64,000 nt of DNA from Cololabis saira (taxonomy: Eukaryota > Chordata > Actinopteri > Beloniformes > Belonidae): contig NC_084610.1 of assembly GCF_033807715.1 (NCBI RefSeq), forward strand, positions 3,977,001 to 4,041,000. The letters are read 5' to 3'. Positions 32,869 through 45,964 of this stretch are shown one piece after another; the first letter of the stretch is position 1, and each line of letters begins with the position of its first letter. Below the pieces are notes generated by a model. That model was not told the DNA's origin. It saw only the letters and a list, made by a program, of their open reading frames with translations, and did not search any database. A program made the translations under genes and the position numbers.

Positions 32869-33869
32869 ATGCAGACAAGCCGTGGTTCACATGCTGTTTA
32901 CTATATTCCTGTATTAGTAGCTCTAAGTCCGAGGTGTTGAGGGTGTCAATCCAATCCCCGTCTTTCCCAGACTCCTCTAACGTCTCTCACATGGAACCAC
33001 TTTGCCCCCCCCTCTCTTTCCTTTCCTTCCCGTCCTCTCAGACAGCGAAGCAGGAGGATGTATTGGGTTTCATCTCAGGTTGGTCTGTTGGTAGGATGAA
33101 AAGATAGCTACTAGTCTACTTTTTTCTTTTTCTTTCTCTACGATACTCATTTTTCAGGTGAGAGGCTCCGGGAGGAAGGAAACCATTACACGAGGGGTGA
33201 ACTGGGGTCTGGGGAAGCAGCTGACGGCCCGGTGGGGGAGGAAGGGGCTCTAGATCTGAGGGGGGGGGGGGGGGGGGGACGGGAGAAACAAGAGATCTCT
33301 GGAAACTGCTGCGATTGACCAAAGAAAAACTTCCGCCAACCCTTCTGAAATCATCTCCCCATCCTGTGGAGTCCCAGAGTGTTTCCTACGATGATCTTGG
33401 TGCTTCTCCGAGGACCAACATGCAGCGAGAGCAGGAGCCACCCATGGGAACAGGCAAAAAAGGCGCCCACAAACACCCCTCTAATCAAACTCTGAGGTCG
33501 CACCACACTCGAGATCATAAAGTGTTGAATCGTAAACCACAGAAAAGCTTTATTTGTTGTTTTCGATTTGTCCGCTGGTGTCTAAGGGAGTCTGAGGTTT
33601 CTGCTCGGGCTGCTTTGCCGACACCTAAAGGCCCCGCTGGCTCTTGAGGGAGGCCTTCTTTTAAATGCAAGCGTTCATTTAAAACATCAGCATCCATCAC
33701 AAGAAAGTTTTGGTTACACTTAATGTGTAAATGACTCCATGAGCGAGCACCCATCCCGTATATCAATCGTTGCCTTATTACAGAGGTGGGTATGGCAGAT
33801 AAAGCTTTTTTAGCAAAGAATGCGATGAATGCTGCTACATCTAAACCCTCGCCGTTCAGCATTGGCTGC
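32869..33869. other. Intergenic, with a poly(G) run; no gene called
   Basis: Holds a run of about 19 G (33260-33278) and a minus-strand ORF of 115 codons (33515-33862). That ORF has mixed composition but no recognised domain. It is left as unproven, and could be unique non-coding DNA. Confidence 0.35.
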
Positions 33870-34900
33870 AGCGCCGCATACTTACAGGGTACGCTTCCCT
33901 CTGATGCATGCAGAGCTCAACCGCGGCGGTCTTGGCAGCTGGACGCCAGCTATTTTGGTTGAGAAGTGATCATCTCAGAGGGGGAATAGTATAATAATAC
34001 CACGGAGGAAAACATCTCCACGGTTCTGCATGAAGACGCCGGGCACAGCTTCACCTTCACCAGCCAGATTCCTCACATGTGATAAAGCAATATTTCCTCT
34101 CCGTCATCTGTTTGGGGCGACTTTTGGGGAAGACTCGCTCAACACGACGCGTTGCAGCTCCCCAGCTGACAAATTGCAGCAGCGACTGAAGCGAAGGACT
34201 GATTGCCAGGTTAATATCTACCATTGATCTCCCCATTGATCATGTGCGCACGGCTAATGACTGTGACTGGACTGATTTTAAATAATACGTCTCGCTTGTA
34301 ACCTGACATCGGCGGCGGCGGCGGATAAGGATCGGGGGGAGCCGGCGCTTCTTAGGGGGAGGAGAGCGCTGCGGAGAAATCAGCTTGAAAGGCCAGAGGA
34401 AATTGAGACAATATTAAAAAAGAAAAGGTTCAATCTGCCAGCTTTTTTCCCTGCTGATCAGAAGGGCTGCGGACTACCGCTGGGCTCCTTAACATCTGGT
34501 CGGGCAATTTACCCCGTTCTGACGACTGGAAAGGTTAAACCACTAAAATCTAATATTTGCCTAGAGGGGGTCAAGACACTGCAATTACAAGGTACAATCG
34601 GCAGGGCTAATCAGCTCGGAGAGCGTACCGGGAGCTCGGCCGGGCAAATAAGCCCTGATCAGAAGCTCTGTTCTCTGCTTCTCCTGTTTACTTATTAAAC
34701 CCTGTTCTCATGTTCAAGGGCCCCTCCGCAGCCTCTGGCCCCAAACACCCCCGAGGCACAGGGGAGTAAATTTAGCTCCTTTAAATGGGACAGCGCTGCT
34801 CGGCGAGAAAGCAGCCCCCGTGTTAATCAGTATCCGCGGCCTTTGTTGCGAAATGATCTCAAATTACTTTCCTCCAATCTGGCAGGCATTAACACCTCGG
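33870..34900. promoter_or_regulatory. Candidate conserved non-coding block
   Basis: About 1 kb free of recognisable repeats, with blocks such as 'ctgatcagaagggctg', 'gcaattacaaggtacaatc', 'gggctaatcagctcgg' and 'gatctcaaattactttcctcc'. It has no ORF of interest. By position and texture it is a good candidate for pou3f3 long-range enhancers. Confidence 0.35.
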
Positions 34901-36479
34901 GAGGGGAAGGGATAGGTAGGGATTTGTATCCTGAGGACGAAAACAAAGTGCAGAGCCGTGAGACGTGAGCGCGTGTGCGTGGACACAGATCAAGGCCTGC
35001 ATGAGCGTCACGTCTCACAAGGGTGTGTGTGTGTTTGTGTGTGTGTTTGTGTGTGTGTGTGTTCCACTATGCTGTTTACATGACTGCTCTTTGACACACA
35101 TTTCCTAATTGACTGAGTATCAAGTGCAGGATTAGTATATAATATATCAGAACTGTCTGGTGCACAACACTTTTGAACAAGGCTCGGGGAACAATTACTG
35201 GTAATTAAATATGTGCCAGTTACTGGAAAAGATAATTATGTCCTTGGTGTATAACACCAATTAATTACTTTTATTTCAGCGAGCAAAGCTTTTAAACAGC
35301 AGCGGAAGCCATTGGAATGGTGTTTGGGAGCAAGTAACCTCCGTGTTTGCAGATGTGCAACGAACAATGCACACGCAAGCCGAAGCTGGAACTGTTGGTG
35401 CACCAAAGCAGACATTTTATAACCTTTATTCAAAACTTGGAAGAACTTCTTGAGGTGTTAATGAAAAGTCTGTGACACGTCTCATTTGGAAGTCCACTGA
35501 GATGCAGTACAACAGTTCATTTGTCGACATGCTTTTACATCTTTAAGGAGCGGAGTCGGACGGACAAACACCTCACTGCTCGCTTCACAAATGAGCTGCA
35601 GACTTCTCAATGGTCCCCCCTTCCATTTAATGGGTACGATTAGATGTGTAGACGCAGTTCGATTGGTTGACGCTCACAATGAAGTGCACGAGTTGAAAGT
35701 TCTCCAACTTGTGCTGGAAGTAACACGACACGCAACCAACTGCTCACTTCAATGACGGGAACAGGCGGCGGCACTCAGGAACGCTTTCATCCCGTTCTTC
35801 TGAGCGTACGCTCATCCAGACTTTTATGTCTTAGACTTAAGACTTTGCAAAGGTAAAGGATCTTGCAGGTCACCATGTACACTACTAACAGATTTCCCTT
35901 CCCCTCAGATTTGTGTAGAGACCCAAATATCGAAAAAGAGACCTTGTAATGGAAATGGCTTTAATTTCTTCAATAAAGCAGTTTCTTCTTTCCTGGTAGA
36001 CGACTGCCAGCCGTTTAGCAGCAATCATTCCTCCATATATGATTTAAGAGGCCAACATGAGACTGTCTAAGGTCAATCGGTTCTGTGAGTCAATGAGTCA
36101 ATGAACAGCAGTGATGATGGTGCTTCCAACATGCATGCGTGAGCCAAGAGAAACTTTTTTTTTGTCTCTTGCTTGGTCAATCTCTCTCTTTCTGTTCCAT
36201 CATTATTTTTTGGAGTCTCTCTTTCATCTACGCCGCAACTCTGTGGACTAGTTTCCTTGTATGGGTGATAGACATGGGTCATAGGAGACAACCAGGACAT
36301 GAGTCCAGACTTACTTTGGACAGTGTTTGCAGGAACAAGATGCTGCCAAAGCTAGAAACTGATCTCTTTAACATGGAAAGAGTTCTTGTGTAGCTACTCA
36401 ACCACCACTTCTGTCCACAATGTTGACATAACAGCCACTAACAAGCTTGTGCTAATGAGCGGGGAAGGTCTGGGACGTC
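34901..36479. other. Intergenic; GT/GTTT microsatellite at about 35022-35061, otherwise nothing recognised
   Basis: Unique sequence with short uninformative ORFs only. A compound GTGTGTTT tract is present near the left side. Confidence 0.4.
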
Positions 36480-37200
36480 TTGTAATACCACTTTTCCCCA
36501 CAAGAGGTCCTCTTTCTTACGCCAGGGACTGATCGTGTGATATGCTGCCCCTTATGGGCAGAAGTAGTATTTAAACACATTAGCATTAGCCACAGCATTA
36601 GCTATTCTTCCTGGGGCCCGACATACACACAACACACAAATTAACACTTAATACATACAGACATACATTATACATGACAAAACAAAACAATAATAGACAC
36701 AACTCCCTTAATCACAATCTATACAGACGATAAAACTAAATCACCATCATTCTCAGACATGTATACATAGAAATGAAATCAAATAAAACACCTTCATAAC
36801 CAATACCTGCCTGAAATGACCTTATTTAGAATTATTTGACCACTTTTCACCTTTATTGTGATAGGGTTTACACTACCTATAATTCTATTCAACCTTCACT
36901 TTGTTCCTTCTAAATGACAGATCATCATTCATTAAATTTTTAAAAGATATTGTTTCAACTGAAACTTAAACCAATCTTTGCTACCTGCATGAGAAATATG
37001 AACTGGTATAGAGTTCCAGCCAACCATGGTTCTGTAAAAACAGTTCTCTGAATCAAACCTGTTCTCACCCTTGGTAGTATGGACCTCCTTTCTGATGTGA
37101 TTCTTGTATTGTACCCATGGTGAGCAAAATGATAATAGAATCTGTCATACAGTCGTACGTACAGTCGACTCCATCGTAACATCAAAAACAAATAAATAAT
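36480..37200 (-). pseudogene. Decayed non-LTR reverse transcriptase C-terminus and 3' UTR (minus strand)
   Basis: Minus-strand translation gives 'LYDRFYYHFAHHGYNTR', 'PRVRTGLIQRTVF', and after a frameshift 'YRTMVGWNSIPVHISHAGSK' followed by 'DWFKFQLKQYL'. This is the C-terminal tail typical of fish Rex/CR1-like LINE reverse transcriptases. The following ~400 bp is 3' UTR-like. It is inactive and 5'-truncated. Confidence 0.65.
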
Positions 37201-37389
37201 AAAAATAACTGCCTCCAGTCTGCTCCAATTGTCCTTTCACATGATAAAACATAAATCATAGGAGTTTACCCTCAACTCAAGCAGGATTTTCTTCAGACTT
37301 TCCACCGTGGACATTTGTCCAGGCCTTGGAATCGCTGAGTAAACTGTGAGGTCAACTTTAAAACACCAAAGATTTGAGTTGTGTTGAGC

Positions 37390-38210
37390 AAATGGAGGAT
37401 TCAAACACCCGAGTGTGTGCTCTCAAACACCGAAGACGTTATTTTTCCATAATACGTCCCCTATAAGGCTCATATCTGCAGCAGAAAAGGGAACATTGCA
37501 GCACCTGCAGACGCTTGTGCAAAATAACGGCGCATTATCGACAGCAGCAGCTCCTGTATCAGCTGCAAACAAGCTCTGCCGGCGCTACAGTCGTAATATT
37601 TTTACCTCTCCTCTTCCTCCTTAGGCATTAAACATTGACATAATAGGTTTGGATGAAAAAGAGCCGTCTCTGGGGAGGACAGAGCTCAGCTCTCTCTCGC
37701 TAAGAGGATTGGTCAGATTGCTGGAATCGCGAGCGCTCCATATATCCTCACACCTTCTGCCTCCGTACTCACGACCCCTCACCACGCCAAGATGGCAGCA
37801 TCAGATTAACCCCCCCTCGCCTTCAGTCGCGCAACTTCCACCTCTGGATTGGAGCTTGGAGAGAGGAGCAAACGCAGGGATTAAGAAATGATCTCATTTT
37901 TAGGCACCCGCCTCTAATGTCTAACTTGGAAATACCTGTGGCCCGTCATTAGTAATCTATTAAATCCACAGCCTAGAAATGGTTACACCGCCAGCTCCTG
38001 TGATCCCAACGTGGCGGATGCTACTTTTCCGACCCCGCGTCTCCTCCTGGTTAATGAGATACAGAGTCAGATGGGCCGAGCGTGCTTTCTGCTCGTCTCC
38101 CCGGCCCTCGCTGCGCTCTCTGCAGTCCTTTCATTGACTTCGGGACACATCTGTCCGCGGCCGTGTCTCTCTACGTGTGTTTTAGTGCCTAAACGTTTGC
38201 GTCAATGAGA
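37390..38210. promoter_or_regulatory. Candidate conserved non-coding block
   Basis: Repeat-free sequence with blocks 'gcgcattatcgacagcagcag', 'ggcattaaacattgacataatagg', 'cccgtcattagtaatctattaaat'. No coding structure. The inference rests on texture and location between pou3f3 and mrps9. Confidence 0.3.
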
Positions 38211-38485
38211 AAAAGAAAGAATGGACTCCGTCCAGAGTTATGTATTTCTAAATCTGGATGCACACTCAAAATCTGTGCAGTCAAGTGTGCAAATCATGTA
38301 GATCTCAGAGCTGAAAAATGTCCCTCGTCTGGTTCGATCCTTTAATTTCTAGATTAGAAACACATTTATTTAAATTCAGTGTCTGTGTCCATCTGATTTG
38401 CTTCGATCTTACCCTCAGATTTTTGTGAGTTAAAGTAATTTCACGCAAAATATTTACGTTTTCAGGGGTTCACAAGGGTTTAGAT

Positions 38486-39165
38486 CAGGGGTCGGCAACC
38501 CAAAATGTTGAAAGAGCCATATTGGACCAAAAACACAAAAAACAAATATGTCTGGAGCCGCAAAAAATTTGAATGAAGGCAACACATGCTGCATGTATCT
38601 ATATTAGCTATAACTAAGGGAATTATTATGCACTTTGAGAAAAAAGTGGAAATGTCGAGAAAAAAGTCGAGATGTTGAGAAAAAAGTCAAAACTTCGAGA
38701 AAAAAGTCGAAATGTCCAGATTAATGTCGAAGTAAAATCTTGAGAAAAAGTCAAAATGTCAAGAAAAAAAGTCAAAATTCAGAGAAAATAGTCGAAATTC
38801 AGAGAAAAAAGTTGAAATGTCGAGATTAATGTTGAAGTACAATCTCGAGAAAAAAGTCGAAATGTTGAGAAAAAAGTCGAAATGTCGAGAAAAAAGTTGA
38901 AATGTCGAGAAAAAAAGTCAAAATTTCATGAAAAAAGTCGAAATGTTGAGAAAAAGTCGAAATGTTGAGATTAAAAAAGGAAAAAAGAAAAAAAGAGAAA
39001 AAAAGGAAAAAAGAAAAAAGAAAAAAAGAAGAAAAAAGGAAAAAAAAAAAAAGAAGAGAATAAAAGGGAAAAAAAGAGAAGAAAAAATGAAAAAATAAGA
39101 AAAAAAGAAAGAAAAAAAGAAAAAAGAAGAAAAAAAGGAAAAAAGAAAAAAATAGAAAAAAAGCC
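38486..39165 (+). mobile_element. hAT-like element with minisatellite core, left part
   Basis: Starts CAGGGGTCGGCAACCCAAAA, a hAT-type terminus, then 'aaagagccatattggacc'. The core (38640-38980) is a degenerate repeat of GTCGAGAAAAAAGTCGAAAT with 'gagattaatg.tgaagta.aatct' inserts. It is followed by about 180 bp of A/G-only sequence. The right terminus was not found. It is the sister of the copy at 14350-14790. Confidence 0.65.
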
Positions 39166-39456
39166 CATGATCTGAGAGGAAGTTAAATGCCCATTCCCCT
39201 ATTACCTCGAGAAAAGGGAAGCAGATGAAAATCTGGAGTTGATATCCGGTACTGAGTTTTGTCTTTGTGCTGCTGTTTTAAGTGATTTTTTGTATATTAC
39301 TGTATGATTTTATAGCATAAGCTCTGCCCCCACTCTGTTGCAATTGGTTTGGTGGGTTCTGTACCAGTGAAACAGCCGGGAAGAGGTACCAGACCCATTT
39401 ATATTCACAAAGTGAATGAAAATGGCTGTGCAGGCTGACACAGGTCCCCCACTAAT

Positions 39457-39491
<35 letters not shown>

Positions 39492-39499
39492 GGGTTAGT

Positions 39500-40060
39500 T
39501 TTACCCTGCTGATGATGTACCAGATCAGCCAGCGGGTTCTTGAAAGAGAAAGAAAGCGGTGGGAACCTCAACAACATCAAAAGACCTGGAAGACACCTGA
39601 ACGAGATGATCGCTGAATCCTTTCCTTGGTGAGGATTTTAATAAAAGTCAGGAATATTCTGGAAAAGGGTGGAGGCGTCAAAATCTACAATCAATCTCAC
39701 GAATGTAAAAACAGAAAGTTTTCAACAAGGTAGGACATCCCAGGGAAAATTCAAGAACAGGAACGCAAGAAAACATTTTTAAAAAAGAGCAAAGTCTGTG
39801 TGAGGAAAAAAAAAACGGCTCACAATCCAACTCAGACCGCATCATGTGTCAGACACGGTGGAGGTGGGGTCATGGTATGGGCGTGTGCGGCTGCTTCTGG
39901 AACAGCCTCCATGGTTGCTGAAGTGCACAGGTGTACACTCTGATCACATCTAGACAAACGTCACAAAAATGACAGCATGGAGATGGAAAATGGGCCGAAC
40001 ATGCCGAGAAAGCAACTGAAAACCTTTTGAAGGGATAGAAATTGTCAGTTGTCCGGTCCG
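39500..40060 (+). pseudogene. Fossil Tc1/mariner-like transposase fragment
   Basis: At about 39840-39935 the plus strand reads 'CVRHGGGGVMVWACAAASGT', matching the 'HGGG.VMVW.CF' block of the Tc1-like DDE domain. Upstream and downstream sequence is collinear with transposase-like content but is broken by stops and frameshifts. No TIRs were identified. Confidence 0.5.
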
Positions 40061-43000
40061 AACCCATCCTGGTCTCGATGATTTTTGTCCAAGCATTAAA
40101 AATGACAAGTATATTTACAATTATATCATGAATTGTACTTAAAAAGGAGGTACTTTGCTCACATGTTGGTTGTTTTACTTGCGATCAGTTCTGGTGGCGA
40201 TTGAAGGAACAATCACAGAAACTCTGTCACTGTTCAAATGCGTCTGGACTCGACTGCAACTATAAGACTGAACTCAACTTGTTTCTGCGTGTGTGTGTCG
40301 ATACTGAAGCCCGTGAATGTCTTTCACGCTGCACAAGTTTCAGCTGCAGAGCTTGTTCGTTGTTTAAGGTGAGACAGAGTTTAGACGTGTCGCTGATCAG
40401 CCTTGGAAATGAATTCAGTGTATAAAAATGCAGATTGCACATAAGTGCGGGCACCTGGGTGATTCTGGGAGTGTGTGTTGGGTCTCTGAAGGAGCCCTGT
40501 GTGTGTGTGTGTCACGGCGGGCCGGCTCCCCCTGGATCTAAGCGGTATTGACAAACCCATCAGAGCTGGTGATGCATGGGGCTCCCCCCATCTCCCCCCT
40601 CCTCACCTCTCTCCTCCCGCCCTCAGTGTTGCTGTGGGCCCGCACTGACATGCTGTCACCTTGGCAACTGCTGCCAGAGTGAACGGCCTGCTGGGACGGC
40701 TGGCATCCGGCCGGCGAGCTGCAGCAGGAGATGTCACCGGCGCACCCCTGAGGGCCGGCCGACCCCTGTCCACGTCCTCGGCCATCGATCCGTCTGCTCA
40801 GAGATCCGTCAGCGTCCGGGACATTCACACCACGAGGACAGGGCAAATCTGATGTCCACATTCACGCAGAGCCGCTTGAGCTCCATTAAAGGTCCCAGAA
40901 AGCTTCTTCTTTCACCTTTAAGACCATTTTAAAGGACAAATACACGTACACAGCTTCTTCAAGTTGTGTGAAAGAAAAACTAGATAAATCAACCCTATTA
41001 GTCAAAAACACATAAGTGCATGTGTGTACCACTTCAGAACATAACTGTAGTTTGCAGAAGATTTCTACTGTTTTGTGAGAGAAATATTAAAGGAAAGATA
41101 TGCTCTTTTGTCAAAAGTTGAAACAATCTCCTGCAGACTTAATTCAACATTGATGTCATACTTTGGTGAAAATACCACAAAGAAAGAGAAAAAAGTTAAT
41201 TTTTCACCCATGTCTGCGTAGCTCTGTTAAAGGCCGGTGGTTTTAGGGGTGGCGTCAGACGCTTGACCCCAGCCAACTCCTGACACAGGGTGAACCTCAT
41301 TTGAAATCAGTGCTACAGATTTGTGTCATCCCCTTCAAAAGGTGGAATAAAAACATAATAATGTGAAGTTTAGAGAAGAAAAGGATGTGGCAGGATATTT
41401 CAGTCTGATCTGAGTCGGTGGCGTCACAGAACCATGCAAATCCAAATGGTCTACTGAATGATATGTTTTAGGAGCGAAAGAGAAATAAATAAATACAAAT
41501 TCAAAAGTTTTTTTTTTTTTTTTAACTTTTTACCTTTTAGAATTACTTAAGAAATCAAAACCCATATCTCGCACTCAGAGATATGGGTTTTTCACCATAA
41601 TATCCCCTGTTTAAGGAGATGAGATACACATGGTTAACAAGTTAACAATAAAACAAAATTTAAAAACATTGCCAATAAAAAGCAAAAAGGGCAAAATGAA
41701 AATCTAAATTGGTTCTACAGTTTGGCAGTAGTATAAAACATACTATACTACATTTAATCAAAATCTTGAGTATAACACCAACTCAAACTTTGAGGACGTC
41801 AAATCAGCCTTTATAGATTATTTTTCATTGAATGTTTTCAACTAATTATAAAAGTTTTTTAATCAATTCCTTTCTGATGTGCGATTCAAATGTTCCTTTA
41901 TTATTATTTTTAAGAGCACTACGCCTAAAAAAAACCCTAAAAATCTGTGTAATGTGTCCGAGTGTGTTTTCCTGGCGTCGGCCGACGCCGCCACTGGGTG
42001 GCGCTGTAAGGCCGGGGAAGCTGCTGGAGCAGCGGGAGCAGAGCTGGGGTTGTGCAGGGACATACCTGCCTATCACAACTCTTCTCTTTTCTAAAGTGTT
42101 CATAAAATATTGAATGAATTATTCAATATTCTCAACTTATTATTAAAAATATACGTGAGTTTGGATTTCACTTGAGCAGATTTGGATGATTTTCATCACT
42201 AATAACGACGGCCAGGCCTCCGTCTCCTCTTCTCCTGCAACTTTTACTCATCTATACAAACTAGAAATAAGTGTTGACCAGTTGATTTTATATTTATATT
42301 TGTGGTTTTATTTTTTAATGTGTATGACAGGAGGCCAAAGGCAGGGAGAAATGAGCATTTTCAAAAAAACATATATATTTAAAAAAAAAAAAAGATTGCT
42401 AGCAGCAAGCCAACGTGCACGCGCTGAGCGGAAGTAAATAGTGTCCGTTGCCAGGAAACGTTAAAAATGTCTCTAAAAATATTTAATGTTGACTCGAACA
42501 TTTCAAACTTAAGTTTGGGGTTTAAATTCACGTATCTCCGGATAGTTGTAGGCGCAACAACAACGTACTTTAGAAATAAAGGCAAATATATTATTAAATA
42601 AATTAACATCTAGGCTATAGACAGACTTGTGGTTTAGATATTTTGGGTTAACCCGAAATATTATCTAAATTCTTGCCTGTTTGAGGACATTTATACTTTG
42701 TTTAAAAAAAAAAAATAAAACACTAAAACGATGTAAATTCGTGAAAGGAAGTTGTTTTCTCGATTAAATCTATTCAAAATATTAATCAGAGCAAACACAA
42801 ATCACTTCGTTGAATTAAATCTGCGTTTCAGGAAGAGGAAAGTGGAGGTAAAAGGGGAAAAATAGCCCACATTCACATTAGAGCAGGCTTTATGCGCTTT
42901 AGAAAAGCAGACAGGCGGATGAGACGCTGCAGCTCATCACCTTCAGCCCCCTCTACCTTTCTGCTCACAACACCGTGACCTTCACAATTTATAGAGAGGA

Positions 43001-43640
43001 AACCCCCGAGAGAAGCCTCACATTTTTAAAAACGTCCTCTTCTTTCTGTCGTCTGCTCTTCCTCCTCCTCCTCCTCTTCTTCTCTGCCGCTGCTGCCACA
43101 TGGAGACCTGATACCATCTCTATTTACATGCAGGCCTGCTATGATATTTGGTTTAAATCTGAAATTATTCTCGTGTTGACAGGAGAGGAACAAATACCCC
43201 CTGAAATGATTATTTAAACCTCTTCAGTGTTATACTACTACCACTACAAATAATAGTTAAAATCATATAGACCAGCTAAATCAGAAAAAAATCTAATGAT
43301 TTTTTAACAATTAGGTAGGAAATATTACATAGTAGCTATGTACTACATAGTTTGTTGTTGCATTTTTGTAATTTTCTGTATTATGAAAAATATGCATTTA
43401 TTTTTCGGTTTATTAATATTTAAAAAAACATGAATTCAACATTTACAATGTTTTTAAAATTAAGAACATTTCACAATTTATTTTCACATTTTTTACAATT
43501 TAGCCCGTTTTACATAATATAAATTAGATTAATTATAATTATAATTTATAAAACGAAATGTGAAAACTCAATTCAATTTAAAAATCCCAATGATAATTTC
43601 AGCTTTTAAAAAAAAAAAATTTAAGATCTAACATTATTTT
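40061..43640. other. Intergenic; GC-rich candidate element near 40600-40800, hairpin at 41557, otherwise AT-rich
   Basis: Around 40620-40800 a GC-rich unique stretch ('cactgacatgctgtcaccttggcaactgctgcc') could be regulatory. The overlapping 60-118 codon ORFs on both strands there have no recognisable domain. The rest is AT-rich, with poly(T) at about 41508 and many short TTTA runs. A POU octamer ATGCAAAT occurs at 41434. Confidence 0.4.
41557..41591. repeat. 14-bp perfect stem, 7-nt loop hairpin
   Basis: AAAACCCATATCTC and GAGATATGGGTTTT flank the loop GCACTCA. It is isolated in AT-rich sequence. It could form a cruciform or RNA hairpin but is too short for a typical pre-miRNA. Confidence 0.8.
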
Positions 43641-43644
43641 ACTA

Positions 43645-43670
43645 TTTCCATTACTATATAGTAATGGAAA
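43645..43670. repeat. Perfect 26-bp palindrome
   Basis: TTTCCATTACTAT followed immediately by ATAGTAATGGAAA, exactly self-complementary, about 25 bp before the TA array. Confidence 0.9.
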
Positions 43671-43690
43671 TGAATTAGTTATATCACCGG

Positions 43691-43830
<140 letters not shown>

Positions 43831-43839
43831 ACACACACA

Positions 43840-45964
43840 CACGAGTGTGCAGGAAATAGACATGTTTCCTCCTTGATTCACCGCGGAGCCAGACAGCACA
43901 TCAAGACCTGAAGAAGCGGCACAAAAATAACCCTCCGCACTTACTGTAAAATAACAGTAACAAAGATGATGAAGAGTCAGCAGCGTCTCCTCCGCAGCGC
44001 ATATAGATCCTTGCAGACGTGCAGGCGGAAGGCTCCCCGCGGAGGCAGCGCGGAATAATCCATATTCATGCGCTCGACACGTGGAGTCAACAACATGACG
44101 GGGGGGGCTTTGTGGCGGTTATGGACGTTCTCTGGGGTCAGGACGAACCTGTGCTATCACACCTAACACTGCACCTAAAGTAAGTTAGGCCTGCTCGTAT
44201 CAATCCGCCGCAACAAAAGTATATAGATAAACCGTGTCAACTTGTCAACACAATTCAGGAGCGTGTTTTTAAATGTGTGTCAAACTTTAAAATATAACAT
44301 ACATATACGAGACGTTTAATAAGGTGATCAATATTACAGAGTTTGGAGTCGGGTGAGCTCTATTTGCTCAGGCGGAGGTGTAAAGTGCATATACATGTGC
44401 AATTATTGGATTAAAAGTGTTGCAACAAGGAGATTTACAGATGTATCCATGTGAAAGTAAATAATAATCAGTGAAAGTTACATTTTTAAAGTTACAACCC
44501 GCTAACAAGCTGTCGGAGAATATGAGGATCCAAATCCCATAACGAGATTTTAAACTTTTTTTTTACCCAAACGTGTACATAATATATTTAGAACCGCACT
44601 AGTTTGTTGTGGGATGGCGAGCAACCTCTGAGTCAGTATAAGGCTTTTGTGAGCAGTCATGTGACTTTACTTTACGTTTATAATCAAACAGAGACACTAG
44701 AACTGCATATATAATTAACACGTGTGCAGGTAGGCAGTGTCGGGTCAAAGTGCAGCCTGCTTTGTTCTTATAAACCCTTTATTCTACTTTTCGTTTCAAT
44801 AATTTCCATAATTCAAACACAATTAAGCCTAACCTTGTTTTCTTTGAAACGATTTCGTAACAATGATGATTATTTGATTTCCAGCAGGCGCACATTTGTC
44901 CTAAAAAAATCCCAAATTTGTTTAACAAACCTGAAAACAAACCAGAAAATGTAAAGTTTTCGGGGGTGGTTGTGTGTGTGCGTGTGTCTGCCACTTTCAC
45001 TAATGGAGACAAAGAAAAATGATGCCCTCTTCTCTATAACATTGAATGCAGTTGCTAAGCAACTACGATGGGAAATCATCCGCGAAATTCAAATCCTGCA
45101 GCGAGAGGACACGTTTAGTGAGTTTTGCTGAATAGGCGAGTGAGACAACTCAAGAAAGAAAGGAAGAAAGAAAGACAGAAAGTTGGAGACCAAGTAAAAA
45201 CATTTCTACTCTTGCAGCCGTGACGGTAAATAGTTCCAGTTGGGAAATAAATTGAAGCTGGTGGGAATTAAGGCTGGGAAACAAGTGTACACACACTGTT
45301 GTCATGTCGCCTGTATATATTTTTGTTTTGGATCTTATTTCTGCATCCTTGCACGGTCATGTTCAATTAAAACCCCCAGGTTCACGCCTCTCTCACTGCC
45401 TCCATATCAGTTTGCAGCACCTGGTTGTTTCGGTTAACTGCAGCGGACTGAGACAGGATCAATAATCTCTGACCCAGTGCCCCGGATCCGAAAACAACAA
45501 GTCAGCTGAGTTGGAGACCCTCTGCGACTGGAAACACACCTGCAGAGCTGCTGGCTGCAGAAACCCTACATGCATGCACTGCACGGACCTTTTTTTTTTC
45601 TTTTTTGGGGGGGCGGGGGGCTGTAAGCAAGGCCATTTCGGTGCGTCTAAGCCAATTATTCTGCAGATTATACGACTCAAGTAGGCTGCGCACAACAAAA
45701 CCTCTAACATGCACGACTATCTTTAAGATTTTTTTCTGTTTTTTTAAATTGTCTGCCCTGAAAAGGCTGCAGATGTAAACAAAGACAGGGCGCTGGTGCG
45801 CGTTTTTACGCGCAATCTCGAATAAAACCCCCCTTTTTTTTAAATCCACAAACGTCTCCGTTCTCAATCCACCATTTTCTTCATTTGCATGCAACAACAG
45901 AAACAGCCTTTCAATTAAATAAAATTAAAAAAAGGCACACAGACACTCGAAAACACACAGGTTG
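43840..45964. other. Intergenic downstream flank of pou3f3; no gene seen
   Basis: Unique sequence, with an ATTTGCAT octamer at 45883-45890 about 75 bp beyond the presumed poly(A) site. Minus-strand ORFs of 83 and 131 codons (45459-45897) lack recognisable features. Confidence 0.4.

Noticed and set aside
33515..33862. 115-codon minus-strand ORF with mixed composition
   Set aside because: Not repeat-derived, but no domain or splice context could be recognised. Held back as unproven rather than called a gene.
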